In this document: one piece after another, positions 25,096 through 33,752 of the stretch
Position numbering within the stretch: position 1 is the first letter of the stretch
Layout: each line of letters opens with the position of its first letter
Assembly (NCBI RefSeq): GCF_014645615.1
Contig: NZ_BMMB01000002.1
Location: 248,001-312,000, forward strand
Length of the DNA: 64,000 nucleotides
Source: Paenibacillus hunanensis
Lineage (GTDB): Bacteria; Bacillota; Bacilli; Paenibacillales; Paenibacillaceae
Reading direction: 5' to 3'
Program-made: the position numbers and the translations under genes
Notes under the pieces: generated by a model
The model's input: only the letters and a program-made list of their open reading frames with translations
The model's database searches: none
Told to the model about the DNA's origin: nothing

Positions 25096-28000
25096 TTACA
25101 GCTTGGCTGGATTGAATCGGAATTCGCTAATCCGTGTACCTTGAGCTGGGACGAGGTATACGGCTTGGATGCTGTATAGGCTTGGATTTTTTATATCTGC
25201 GGTTACCTCTTGCCAGTCTTTAGTTGTACTGTTTGCAGCATTGACTGTGCTTGTTGACTCCTCTGTAACAGGAACTGATAGGCTAGCGATAGGCTCAGAA
25301 TCGATGTTGTCGATATAGACCTTAATCTCAGGTGTATTTGTTTGACTGCTAAGACATGCGGTTAGGCTGGATACGCTGGAATTGAAGTTCATATCGGTAT
25401 AGAGTAGCCATGCGTTGTCGTTGATGGCTTCTGTTGCTGCACCTCCGTCGTTAGCTTCGATCAGATGGATAGCCTGATAGTTATCGTAATTTTCTGCTCG
25501 TATGGTCTGGTATGGATCGCGTGGCGGGATGGTTTCGCCTTCGATCTGTATACTTTGCTCTAAACGAATATCGCTGGAGGAACGTCCGATAAGCACGTCA
25601 TAGGCTCCAGTTTCGACTACATACTTGCTGCGTGTCACGTCCCAGAAGGCAAGCTCCTGTACTGGAAGCTGTAGCTGTACCTGAATGGATTGTCCTGCTT
25701 GGATATGCACACGCTGGAATGCGCGTAGTGTTTTGAGCGGTTGCTTGACTCGTGATTGTCTACTACGGGTGTAGAGCTGTACGACTTCATCGCTGTCCAA
25801 TCCGCCTTCGTTTTGGATCGTTACCTGTACGGTTAGCATTGCATCGGCTTGTAGCGTATTGGCAGACAGCTTGAGCTCGCTATAGCTCATCGGTGAATAG
25901 GTCAATCCGTGACCGAATGGATAGAGCACCTCTCCCTCAAAATACTGATACGTACGACCGGAGCGAATGATATCATAGTCCAGCAGATTCCCTAGCTGCT
26001 CGGCAGAACGATACCACGTCATATTCAGTCGACCTGCTGGCGCATAATCGCCATATAGTACATCTGCAATGGCATTGCCCAGCTCTGGCCCGGCATGGGT
26101 GATGTAGACAATCGCTGGGATATGCTGTTGAATCCAATCCATCGTAAATGGATAACTACCGACCACAACGACTACCGTATTTGGGTTAGCAGCATAGACC
26201 TGTTGCACCATGCGAAGCTGTGAAGCTGCCAGCTCCAGCCCTGGACGATCTACCTCTTCTTTGCCGTTGATGAGCGGATGGTTGCCGACAAATACAATCG
26301 CGGTTTCGGCTTCGGTTGCCAGTTGTGCAGCGCGTTCGACGCCATTCTCCAGCACTTCTTTGCTAAAATGAAAGGCTTCTGTGGAACCTATCGCTTGTGC
26401 CGAAGCAGGCTCTGGGATGATCGATGAAGGAGCAATCTCCTCTACAGACACGGTTGCTTCTACATCGCCCAGCGTGGCGCGTGCGGCAGCTGGAATTTGC
26501 CATTCTGCCTGCACGGGTGGATAGCGATGCTCACCCTCGGCAATACGAACAGTCCCCTCCGTCTGATCCCAGTACAGCTCACGGCCATTCCAGGTACGAA
26601 TGCCGATATGACCATCTGGCTGCTCAATCAGTCGCAGCACCTCCTTGGCAAACCAGCCGTACACTTCATCCGTGGCTGTAGCTAATCGCTGCTGCTCATC
26701 GTCTGCCGCTAGATACGTTCCTGTCGCTTCCGAGCGTAGGCAATAGCTGTCATAGCCCCAATCGGATAAAATGAAGCGGTCTGCTGTAGCCGAATGCGAC
26801 GCTATAGCAGACTCGCTAGCACCAGCATCCTGATTGCTACCAGTAGTGCCTTTTTCCGTTTGCGTGCCGACACTTCCATCCACTCGCACGTGCAGCAGCT
26901 CACCATTTGTCGTACGTAGACGGATACGATCATTTCCATCCGTATAATGAACATCTCCAGCCACTTTATTCCGAATCGCTTCTACAGCTGTAACTGCATA
27001 AGGCAGGCTACCCGAATACCAGTCCCGATAGACGACCCCACCCAGCTCACCGATGATCGCTACGTTCCCAGTCGAGGTTGCCGATAAGGGTAGCTTATGA
27101 TCGTCATTTTTGAGCAGCACAACTGACTTACGAGTAGCTTCGGTGGCAGTTGCCCGTGCTGTCTCTGCCAGCATCGACTCCTCACCGATGGCAGCATACG
27201 GATTCAGCTCCTCTGGATCGAACTCCCCTAGCATCAATCGCACGCGAAACGTATTGTGTAGCGCCGTATCGATATCGTTCCAATCGAGCAACCCTTGCTC
27301 CAATGCTTCGCGCAGCGCCGCCTTGGACAGGTCGGCATCATCTGTAATGCTATCAATTCCTGCTTTGATCGAGGCAGCGACACCCGGAGTGTGAGAATCA
27401 TAATAGCCATGATCGCGCATAATGCCCATCACATCGCCTGCATCGCTGACGATAAAGCCATCCATCTTCCATTCATTCTTCACAACTTCATGCACGAGCG
27501 GATGCATCAGCGCTGGCGTTCCATTAATCGAATTGTAGGCAGTCATCATCGACTTTGCCTGTCCCTCTACAAATGGTCGCTCGAATGCTTTTAAGTAATA
27601 TTCACGCATATTACGCGGATCAATACTCGACGAGCCAGAGCCACGATCGACTTCATTATTGTTACCGAGAAAATGCTTGAGTGTGGCCACTGCTTTTTTA
27701 TAAACAGGATGATCACCCTGAATGCCCTGTACCAGCTTACTCGTCAATTCGCCCGTGAGATATGGGTCTTCACCATATGCTTCTTCATTGCGACCCCAGC
27801 GTGGATCACGCTCCATATCCACCGTTGGTGCCCACAATGTTAAGCCATGCACTTCTGGATTGCGCTTATACATCACTCGGGCTTCATCCGAGATCACGTT
27901 ACCAATACGCTGCATGAGCTCTGCATCCCACGTGCAGGCAAGCCCAACAGGCTGTGGAAAATACGTTGCTTCTCCCAGCCAGGCGATCCCATGCGCTGCT

Positions 28001-28167
28001 TCGGTTCCATGCTTATACGCCTTCACCCCAAGTCGCTCAACGGCTGGCTGATATTGCAACATCGCTTCAATCTTTTCCTCTGCGTTTAAACGTGAAACGA
28101 GATCCTCTACTCGTTGATCCAGAGCGAGCGTATGATCCTGAAACGGATACGGTGTTGTTTTTGCCAT
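25096..28167 (-). CDS. GH3 beta-glycosidase with trefoil-like insert and CBM6-like tail
   Basis: A 1023-residue enzyme with no signal peptide. The N-terminal GH3 barrel has DPRWGRNEEAYGEDPYL, LKHFLGNN (164-171) and the nucleophile Asp242 in FIVSDAGD. Between the two GH3 domains, roughly residues 410-560 contain repeats (RIRLRTTNGELL, YCLRSEATGTYLAAD, IGIRTWNGRELYWD) that look like a fascin-type beta-trefoil. The second GH3 domain (GNHPLINGKEEVDRPGLEL) is followed by an FN3-like domain and a final 120 residues like CBM6. It probably trims xylo-, gluco- or arabino-oligosaccharides. The start follows AAAGGAGACG. Confidence 0.88.
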   Translation of the reverse strand: MAKTTPYPFQDHTLALDQRVEDLVSRLNAEEKIEAMLQYQPAVERLGVKAYKHGTEAAHGIAWLGEATYFPQPVGLACTWDAELMQRIGNVISDEARVMYKRNPEVHGLTLWAPTVDMERDPRWGRNEEAYGEDPYLTGELTSKLVQGIQGDHPVYKKAVATLKHFLGNNNEVDRGSGSSSIDPRNMREYYLKAFERPFVEGQAKSMMTAYNSINGTPALMHPLVHEVVKNEWKMDGFIVSDAGDVMGIMRDHGYYDSHTPGVAASIKAGIDSITDDADLSKAALREALEQGLLDWNDIDTALHNTFRVRLMLGEFDPEELNPYAAIGEESMLAETARATATEATRKSVVLLKNDDHKLPLSATSTGNVAIIGELGGVVYRDWYSGSLPYAVTAVEAIRNKVAGDVHYTDGNDRIRLRTTNGELLHVRVDGSVGTQTEKGTTGSNQDAGASESAIASHSATADRFILSDWGYDSYCLRSEATGTYLAADDEQQRLATATDEVYGWFAKEVLRLIEQPDGHIGIRTWNGRELYWDQTEGTVRIAEGEHRYPPVQAEWQIPAAARATLGDVEATVSVEEIAPSSIIPEPASAQAIGSTEAFHFSKEVLENGVERAAQLATEAETAIVFVGNHPLINGKEEVDRPGLELAASQLRMVQQVYAANPNTVVVVVGSYPFTMDWIQQHIPAIVYITHAGPELGNAIADVLYGDYAPAGRLNMTWYRSAEQLGNLLDYDIIRSGRTYQYFEGEVLYPFGHGLTYSPMSYSELKLSANTLQADAMLTVQVTIQNEGGLDSDEVVQLYTRSRQSRVKQPLKTLRAFQRVHIQAGQSIQVQLQLPVQELAFWDVTRSKYVVETGAYDVLIGRSSSDIRLEQSIQIEGETIPPRDPYQTIRAENYDNYQAIHLIEANDGGAATEAINDNAWLLYTDMNFNSSVSSLTACLSSQTNTPEIKVYIDNIDSEPIASLSVPVTEESTSTVNAANSTTKDWQEVTADIKNPSLYSIQAVYLVPAQGTRISEFRFNPAKL

Positions 28168-28430
28168 CTATCATCGTCTCCTTTATGTATAGGGTGGATT
28201 GTCATCCAGTAAAAATAAGCGTTAATTAGCGACGTCGTTTTGCTGAAGCGCAAGCCCGTCTACCTGGGATAACCTGTGCTATTCAAGCGCCTATTTTGTA
28301 AGCTTTATCCATAATGGTAAAGTAATCACTCCGCAAAAGAAAGCCCTTTCAAAGCTGTTCCTCAGGTCATAATTAGCGTAATAATTAGTGATCACCATCA
28401 GCATGATTTCAGGCAAATTCTAATTATAGG

Positions 28431-28456
28431 ATAACCTTTGCCGCTCATTGTCGTCT
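28431..28456 (+). promoter_or_regulatory. Candidate ECF promoter of the sigma factor gene (autoregulation)
   Basis: ATAACC (28431-28436), ten unrelated bases, then ATTGTCGTCT (28447-28456). The identical two blocks with identical spacing occur upstream of the SLH gene at 29943-29968. AACC and CGTC are typical -35 and -10 cores of ECF promoters. The site also excludes a start codon at 28438. Confidence 0.6.
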
Positions 28457-28494
28457 GTGTATATAGAGAGACTATGGATCAAGAGAGGGATATG

Positions 28495-29055
28495 ATGCTA
28501 AACGATGAAGACATTGTGCAGCTATACTGGGATCGGCACGAATCTGCGATTGAGGAATCGTCCCATCGGTATGGACGCTACTGCTACTCGATTTCGTACA
28601 ATATTTTGCATGACTCAGAGGATGCGGAGGAATGTGTCAACGATACATGGCTACGCACATGGAATGCGATTCCGCCGCAGCGACCGAATAAGCTAGCCTT
28701 TTTTGTCGGACGCATTACTCGCAATCTGTCACTGGATAAATACAAAGCCAAAAAAGCGAAGAAACGGGGTGGCGATATGCCGTCCTTGCTGGAAGAACTA
28801 ACCGAGTGTATTCCTGACAGCACCAATGTTGAACAGACGCTACTGGATCAGGATTTGAACCAGACGATTAATCAGTTTATGCACACCTTGCCAGAGCGTG
28901 AGTGCAATCTATTTTTGGCGAGATACTGGTACGGCATGTCGCTGTCTGAGATGGCTGAACGGTTCAAGGTAAAGGAAAACAATATTAAAGCCAGCCTGTT
29001 CCGCAGTCGAGGCAAGCTAAAAAGCTATCTGATCCAGGAGGGGATTGAGCTATGA
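28495..29055 (+). CDS. ECF-type RNA polymerase sigma factor
   Basis: A protein of about 186 residues. Region 2 carries YNILHDSEDAEECVNDTWLRTWN, the core-binding and -10 recognition segment. Region 4 is an HTH near residues 130-180 (LPERECNLFLARYWYGMSLSEMAERFKVKENNIKASLFRSR). The ATG at 28495 follows GAGAGGGA at five bases; 28492 and 28474 are in-frame alternatives. The next gene starts inside its last codons (ATGA), the usual sigma/anti-sigma coupling. It probably transcribes its own operon and the SLH gene downstream. Confidence 0.88.
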   Translation: MLNDEDIVQLYWDRHESAIEESSHRYGRYCYSISYNILHDSEDAEECVNDTWLRTWNAIPPQRPNKLAFFVGRITRNLSLDKYKAKKAKKRGGDMPSLLEELTECIPDSTNVEQTLLDQDLNQTINQFMHTLPERECNLFLARYWYGMSLSEMAERFKVKENNIKASLFRSRGKLKSYLIQEGIEL

Positions 29056-29783
29056 CGACATCGCTTACGCGTGAGGAACGATTGTTTCAGGCGATCGGTC
29101 AGGTCGATGATGTACTGCTGGAGCGATTGGAGCAACAGCTACAGCTCATCGAGCATGCCCCTGCAACCGTGGATGTGCCTGATAGCGATGTGATGAATAC
29201 CCGTCGCCGTCGCTGGCATCGTACAGGTATCGCTTCCGCTCTGGCAGCAGTTGCGGTTGCCGCCTGTCTATTGATATTCAGCCCATTCTGGCAAAATCAG
29301 TCTGCAATGTATACCGCATCCGAGCCTGTTGTGAACAGCTACGTGTCCAATCAGAAGCTACCTGGCGGTGATGTGTCACCATCCATGCAGATGCCTGCAA
29401 ATGGCACCTTCTTTTACAGCCATGAGGTGAAGCAAGCGCTACAAGCGAATCAGGGCAAGCAGGTCGTTTTCCTCGTCGCCATTGATCTATTCCACAATCG
29501 TACGCCTGTCGCTCCAGATAGCGAACAGACGCGTGCAGAGTTGAAGCGTCTACAGCAACTACAGTATCAAGTTGGCTATACACGCTACTGGACATACAGT
29601 GACGAGATGCAGCAGACAGCAGGCACGATGGTTGCTGGTTATTTAACCGCCGCACAGCTGGAGCAATTTGCAGCAAGTCCTGATTACGGTTATTCGATTC
29701 ATTTTGCTACGAATGGCGATGGCTCACCACTATCGGCTGAGCAGGGAATTTTCACCGATCCAAATGATCCAGCTTTGAAGTAA
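29052..29783 (+). CDS. Anti-sigma-like single-pass membrane protein
   Basis: A 243-residue protein overlapping the sigma gene by four bases. About 55 cytoplasmic residues are followed by RRRR and one membrane helix (about 59-76), then an extracellular part. The outer domain (about 110-235) contains VFLVAIDLFHNRTPVAPDS, RAELKRLQQLQYQVGYTRYW and SIHFATNGDGS, which closely matches the C-terminal domain of the SLH protein encoded next. No zinc-binding HxxxCxxC motif is seen, so an anti-sigma role is inferred from position and topology only. Confidence 0.7.
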   Translation: MTTSLTREERLFQAIGQVDDVLLERLEQQLQLIEHAPATVDVPDSDVMNTRRRRWHRTGIASALAAVAVAACLLIFSPFWQNQSAMYTASEPVVNSYVSNQKLPGGDVSPSMQMPANGTFFYSHEVKQALQANQGKQVVFLVAIDLFHNRTPVAPDSEQTRAELKRLQQLQYQVGYTRYWTYSDEMQQTAGTMVAGYLTAAQLEQFAASPDYGYSIHFATNGDGSPLSAEQGIFTDPNDPALK

Positions 29784-29942
29784 CCTGTTCGTTTCATCGT
29801 GCTTGTTTAACACGGTGGGTTAGATGATTAGTTGGGTGTATACGAATAGGTATCGTTTGGGATCGTAACGATTGATGTTTAGATATGGCTATTCAGAAAT
29901 AGATATTCAGAGATTTATTCTCACAAATGTATACGGAGTGAC

Positions 29943-29968
29943 ATAACCATTCCTACGAATTGTCGTCT
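29943..29968 (+). promoter_or_regulatory. Candidate ECF promoter of the SLH protein gene
   Basis: ATAACC (29943-29948), ten bases, ATTGTCGTCT (29959-29968): the same blocks and spacing as upstream of the sigma gene at 28431. It lies about 60 bases before the SLH start codon. Confidence 0.6.
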
Positions 29969-30029
29969 TTTAAGATAGAACGTTCCATTGTTATGGATGG
30001 ATGAACCTATTTTCAAGGAGGAATATACG

Positions 30030-31238
30030 ATGAACAGAAGCACAAGCAGGAAAAAAAGCAACGTAGCAGCAGGTAAGGCAATCCCATCAAATAAACGAAA
30101 TCGCAAGCTCGGACAACGACTGGCGATCTCAACACTGGCATTCTCGTTATTATCCGGTGGCATTGCCACTAGCTCCTTTGCCGCTAGCTTTGACGATCTG
30201 AATGGGGTACCTGGCAAGGACAAAATTACAGCTCTAGCCTCTCAACAGGTCATTAACGGGATGAGCGATACTTCCTTTGCTCCGGGCAAATCATTAACTC
30301 AAGCACAAGCACTGCATATGATGGTCAAAGCCTTCAAACTTGATACCGTTACACGACCTGCATCAGACCCGTTGTCTGGTGATGAGAATCAAGCACAGCA
30401 GCAGGCCATCCCTGAGTTTAGCAAGGTGAAGTCTTCAGCATGGTATGCAGATACCTTCACTACAGCAGCGCGCGCAGGTCTGGATATTCCTACAGCTGTT
30501 AATCCAGATGCTCCCATCACGCGCGAGCAATACGTCGACTATGTGATGAGCTCGATGCAGCTTACCGGCAAAATGCCTGTATTCCGCATCATTCCACCAG
30601 ATATCAACGATGAATCCAAGATCGATATCAGTCATATGGGCTCCATCCAGCTCGCTATCGTTTTGAAAATTGTAAGTCTGGATGCGAACGGTAACTTTAA
30701 TCCGAAGCAAAATATTACGCGTGCCGATGCCGCGATCCTATTGTATGATGGCATGAACTATTTGAACCGCTTCAAGCCAGAGACCACGCCACCAGCCGAC
30801 AATTCGGAAGCAACGGGTGATCTTCCTCTGATCGAGGATGCGCCTGCTGGCGAATCGTATGCAGTCACTAACAATGGCGACGTGATGCTGATGCAGGATG
30901 TTAAGCAGGCAATCGCTCAGCACGCTAGCGATAAGGATGCCCTATACTTCGTCGCGATTGACCTGACTCAGAACGGTAAGCCTGTCGACCCAGATAGCAC
31001 GGAAGCAAAAACCGAGCTGCAACGTCTACAAGGTGCTGGCTATGATGTAGCGATGAATACAGGCTGGACGTATCAAGGACAGTTGGAAAAGTCCGAATTC
31101 CGCTACTTATGCGGTTATTTTACAGCAGATCAACTGAACAATCTGAAGCCCGATGCACAGTACGGCTATACAGTACACTTTTCATATAATGGCGATGGCT
31201 CGCTTGCACAGGCAAAGGATGGCGCAATTAACCATTAA
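30030..31238 (+). CDS. SLH-domain surface protein with domain shared with the anti-sigma-like protein
   Basis: A 402-residue exported protein. A long basic start and hydrophobic stretch (RLAISTLAFSLLSGGIATSS) end in SFAAS, a likely signal peptidase site near residue 50. Three SLH-like repeats follow (about 52-110, 135-180 and 205-250; the second reads WYADTFTTAARAGLDI), which would bind pyruvylated cell-wall polymer. The C-terminal 120 residues (YFVAIDLTQNGKPVDPDS to TVHFSYNGDGS) repeat the outer domain of the preceding membrane protein. The start follows AAGGAGGA. It is likely a target of the upstream sigma factor. Confidence 0.85.
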   Translation: MNRSTSRKKSNVAAGKAIPSNKRNRKLGQRLAISTLAFSLLSGGIATSSFAASFDDLNGVPGKDKITALASQQVINGMSDTSFAPGKSLTQAQALHMMVKAFKLDTVTRPASDPLSGDENQAQQQAIPEFSKVKSSAWYADTFTTAARAGLDIPTAVNPDAPITREQYVDYVMSSMQLTGKMPVFRIIPPDINDESKIDISHMGSIQLAIVLKIVSLDANGNFNPKQNITRADAAILLYDGMNYLNRFKPETTPPADNSEATGDLPLIEDAPAGESYAVTNNGDVMLMQDVKQAIAQHASDKDALYFVAIDLTQNGKPVDPDSTEAKTELQRLQGAGYDVAMNTGWTYQGQLEKSEFRYLCGYFTADQLNNLKPDAQYGYTVHFSYNGDGSLAQAKDGAINH

Positions 31239-31264
31239 TCTTCTCCGTCCTCCTATTATCATTT

Positions 31265-31314
31265 CAATACAAAAAGACCGCTTCTGTCATCGCAGATAGC
31301 GGTCTTTTGTATTG
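31265..31314. terminator. Bidirectional terminator between SLH gene and telA
   Basis: CAATACAAAAAGACCGCT pairs with AGCGGTCTTTTGTATTG around a short internal loop. A- and T-runs on each flank allow termination of both convergent transcripts. Confidence 0.85.
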
Positions 31315-31488
31315 ATTTCGATCTCGGGTTCAACGTCTACTTCAACCTCAATTTCTACGTCCATGTTAGCATCAGTGTGTACATGTACCTCAACTTCCAC
31401 TTCGACCTCGACATCTACCTCTAGGTGTATAGAAGTATGTTCATCCTGATAGCTCTCACTATACCGATGGCGGTGCCTCTCGCGATGC

Positions 31489-32601
31489 TTAACGGAGTAA
31501 GTCTGCCAGCGGGTCGCGTGTGGACTCGATGCTACGCGACGAGGGTGAGGGCGTATTCGCCTCTGCTTTTTCCAGACCGAGACGACGTGTCATCTGATCG
31601 TTGATGGTGGACAGCTTCGCTGTGTAATCCTGACAGCTAGCGATAATCTCACGGTTGGAGCGCTCGGATGTATCCAGTGCTGACATCAGATCGGCAATCG
31701 CCTGATTGACCGATTCCAGCGACATGGTCGGCTTTTTCAGTAGCTCTGCTGAACGCTCGCTGTTCGTTTTCAGCATCTGTGCATTTTGACGGAATTGATC
31801 CTCGATCGTCTGATTGACGCTCTCTACCGCATTGGCTACACGATCCTGATCCTCAATTGCCAGCGCGATCATGGCAGAGATTTTGATCAGATTAGCCGCT
31901 TTGTAAACGGAGTCGTTAACCGAGTCGATCAGCTTATCATTCGTATCATTCACGATATCCGTCGCGGCAATCGCCTGATTGAACAGCATAATATTTTCGG
32001 TCATCGATTGAACGCGAGTGACGACCTTACGCAGTCCGCGCTCCAGATACACTTTGCGGTGCTCATTTTCCGGTTTTTGGATCTCCGCCTCAAATAGCTT
32101 TTTCAGCTCGTTCCCCATAGCGATCTTGTATTGCAAATTGTAGATTTCCTCTAGCGAGTTACGCTTGAGGGTACGCATGCTAACCATATTTTCTTCCAGT
32201 GTGTCTTTACCATCGCGCAGACCCTGTACGATCGCATCGACGTTTTTGCTAACCGACTGGTATTTGTACACATAGTTTTTGATTGGGGACTTACGCAGCA
32301 GCTTGGCGAACAAGCCTACATTTTTACTTTGCTGGAGCGCTTCACATTCATCGCGCAACGCCAGAATCAGATTCGATACCTGCTTGGACTTACCGGACAT
32401 CAGATCGTTAACCGGACGATCCAGCATTTGCAGCGTCTGTGTAGCACGCTCCTGCGTTTGCATCCCCAGCTTGCCTACCTCATCCATCAGTCCATCCAGA
32501 TTCAGATTATCCGCTCGAGATACCTGTTGCAAAATAACGCTAGCTTCCTGGGTTACCTTTTGCTCATCTTCTTTTTTTAACGAAATTGCAGGTGTTGCCA
32601 T
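31489..32601 (-). CDS. TelA family toxic anion (tellurite) resistance protein
   Basis: A 370-residue, almost wholly helical cytoplasmic protein. It contains the TelA/YceH signature blocks KYQSVSKNVDAIVQGLRDGKD, NLQYKIAMGNELKKLFEAEI and AANLIKISAMIALAIEDQDRVANAVESVNQ. It is the last gene of the minus-strand Ter stress cluster. TelA proteins accompany TerD proteins and are linked to tellurite, colicin and cell-envelope stress tolerance, with no defined biochemistry. The start follows GAAGGAG. Confidence 0.9.
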   Translation of the reverse strand: MATPAISLKKEDEQKVTQEASVILQQVSRADNLNLDGLMDEVGKLGMQTQERATQTLQMLDRPVNDLMSGKSKQVSNLILALRDECEALQQSKNVGLFAKLLRKSPIKNYVYKYQSVSKNVDAIVQGLRDGKDTLEENMVSMRTLKRNSLEEIYNLQYKIAMGNELKKLFEAEIQKPENEHRKVYLERGLRKVVTRVQSMTENIMLFNQAIAATDIVNDTNDKLIDSVNDSVYKAANLIKISAMIALAIEDQDRVANAVESVNQTIEDQFRQNAQMLKTNSERSAELLKKPTMSLESVNQAIADLMSALDTSERSNREIIASCQDYTAKLSTINDQMTRRLGLEKAEANTPSPSSRSIESTRDPLADLLR

Positions 32602-32824
32602 AAGATCATCTCCTTCAAGGCTGGTATACAGCCAGGATCGATATGACGTAGCAATGAAGTGCTATCACATCGTTATTGCTCTATGTTGTACTGCATCATT
32701 CATCATGCTATGGCTGGATGCTACCACGATGCTACTCGTACATGGCGCATACATTCTACTGAGACTCTACGATTCCTATTATTGAATGATCGGTACCGCT
32801 CTGTGCTATAACTCAAACTACCGA

Positions 32825-33634
32825 TCAAGAATACCGATGATGCAATAGCTCCGCTCTGGACTGAAGCTCCATCAGGTCCTTATGCTCGATCGTCTTCACG
32901 ATCTGGGTCACGCGGTTGTTCACGTCCTTTAATCCATCCAGTAGAATACGACGATTTTTCGTTTTTGCTTCGCCACTTAATCGTAAAAATGGATTGATCA
33001 CACTATTCAGATCATTCATAACTAGACGCTTAATCGTATGGTTGATATCATCATTATTTAATTCAGACAGAATCGGAATAAGACGTTGCAATCGTAAAAA
33101 TAAGGAGCAGGACTTCTCCACAATCTCGTTATCCAGATTATGCTTCTGACCCTCGGAAATAATCATTTCCTCCAGTACGCCGAGATATTCCAGCACCGGA
33201 TGGAAGATAGGTAACACGTCTATATTGCCCTTATTCGCTGACTCTGCCGCAGCCTGCTGTGCACTCGATGTCTGCACACGTGCAGTATTCGCTGAGCGTG
33301 CTGCCGCTTCCTGCTCGCTATGACGCTGCTGATCCGCAGCCCGTTGACGAGCCGCCTGCTCATATTGCTCCTGCAACGAAGGACGACCGGACGGACTTGC
33401 ACCAGGCGCTTGATTCGGTCGCGCCTGTGGCTGGGACAGAGGGGGCTGTGTCGGTGCCGGTGGTAACGCGGCATCACGCTGCGAACGCCCTGCCCACACT
33501 ACGCCATAGATGGAGCCAGCGAGCGGGAATAACAGCGTCACGTAATCGGGCGTCCATATACCGACCAGACAGCCGGCAAGATATCCTATAGCGCCACCAA
33601 GCACTGTTTTGCCAACGATTTTGCCTGTACTCAT
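32825..33634 (-). CDS. Membrane protein of the Ter cluster, XpaC-like
   Basis: A 269-residue protein. Two membrane helices occupy the first 55 residues (VLGGAIGYLAGCLVGIW and VTLLFPLAGSIYGVVWAG). A disordered Pro/Gln/Ala-rich linker follows, then a helical C-terminal domain (FHPVLEYLGVLEEMI... to LMELQSRAELLHH). The layout and its place before telA match the XpaC / 5-bromo-4-chloroindolyl phosphate hydrolysis family that pairs with TelA; the family call is moderate. ATG at 33634 follows AGGCAGGTG; the frame to 33718 has no ribosome site. Confidence 0.6.
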   Translation of the reverse strand: MSTGKIVGKTVLGGAIGYLAGCLVGIWTPDYVTLLFPLAGSIYGVVWAGRSQRDAALPPAPTQPPLSQPQARPNQAPGASPSGRPSLQEQYEQAARQRAADQQRHSEQEAAARSANTARVQTSSAQQAAAESANKGNIDVLPIFHPVLEYLGVLEEMIISEGQKHNLDNEIVEKSCSLFLRLQRLIPILSELNNDDINHTIKRLVMNDLNSVINPFLRLSGEAKTKNRRILLDGLKDVNNRVTQIVKTIEHKDLMELQSRAELLHHRYS

Positions 33635-33752
33635 CTGAAAAACACCTGCCTCTGCAAATTTCTCATGTACTATGCTACGTACACACATGTCCGTCGGTTG
33701 CGTCATCCGCGCAAACAATATAAAAAATACTACATATCTTCAACGGAATCGA

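Noticed and set aside
28438..28494. Longer N-terminus for the ECF sigma factor
   Set aside because: The upstream ATG falls inside the ATAACC-N10-ATTGTCGTCT promoter-like sequence and has no ribosome site.
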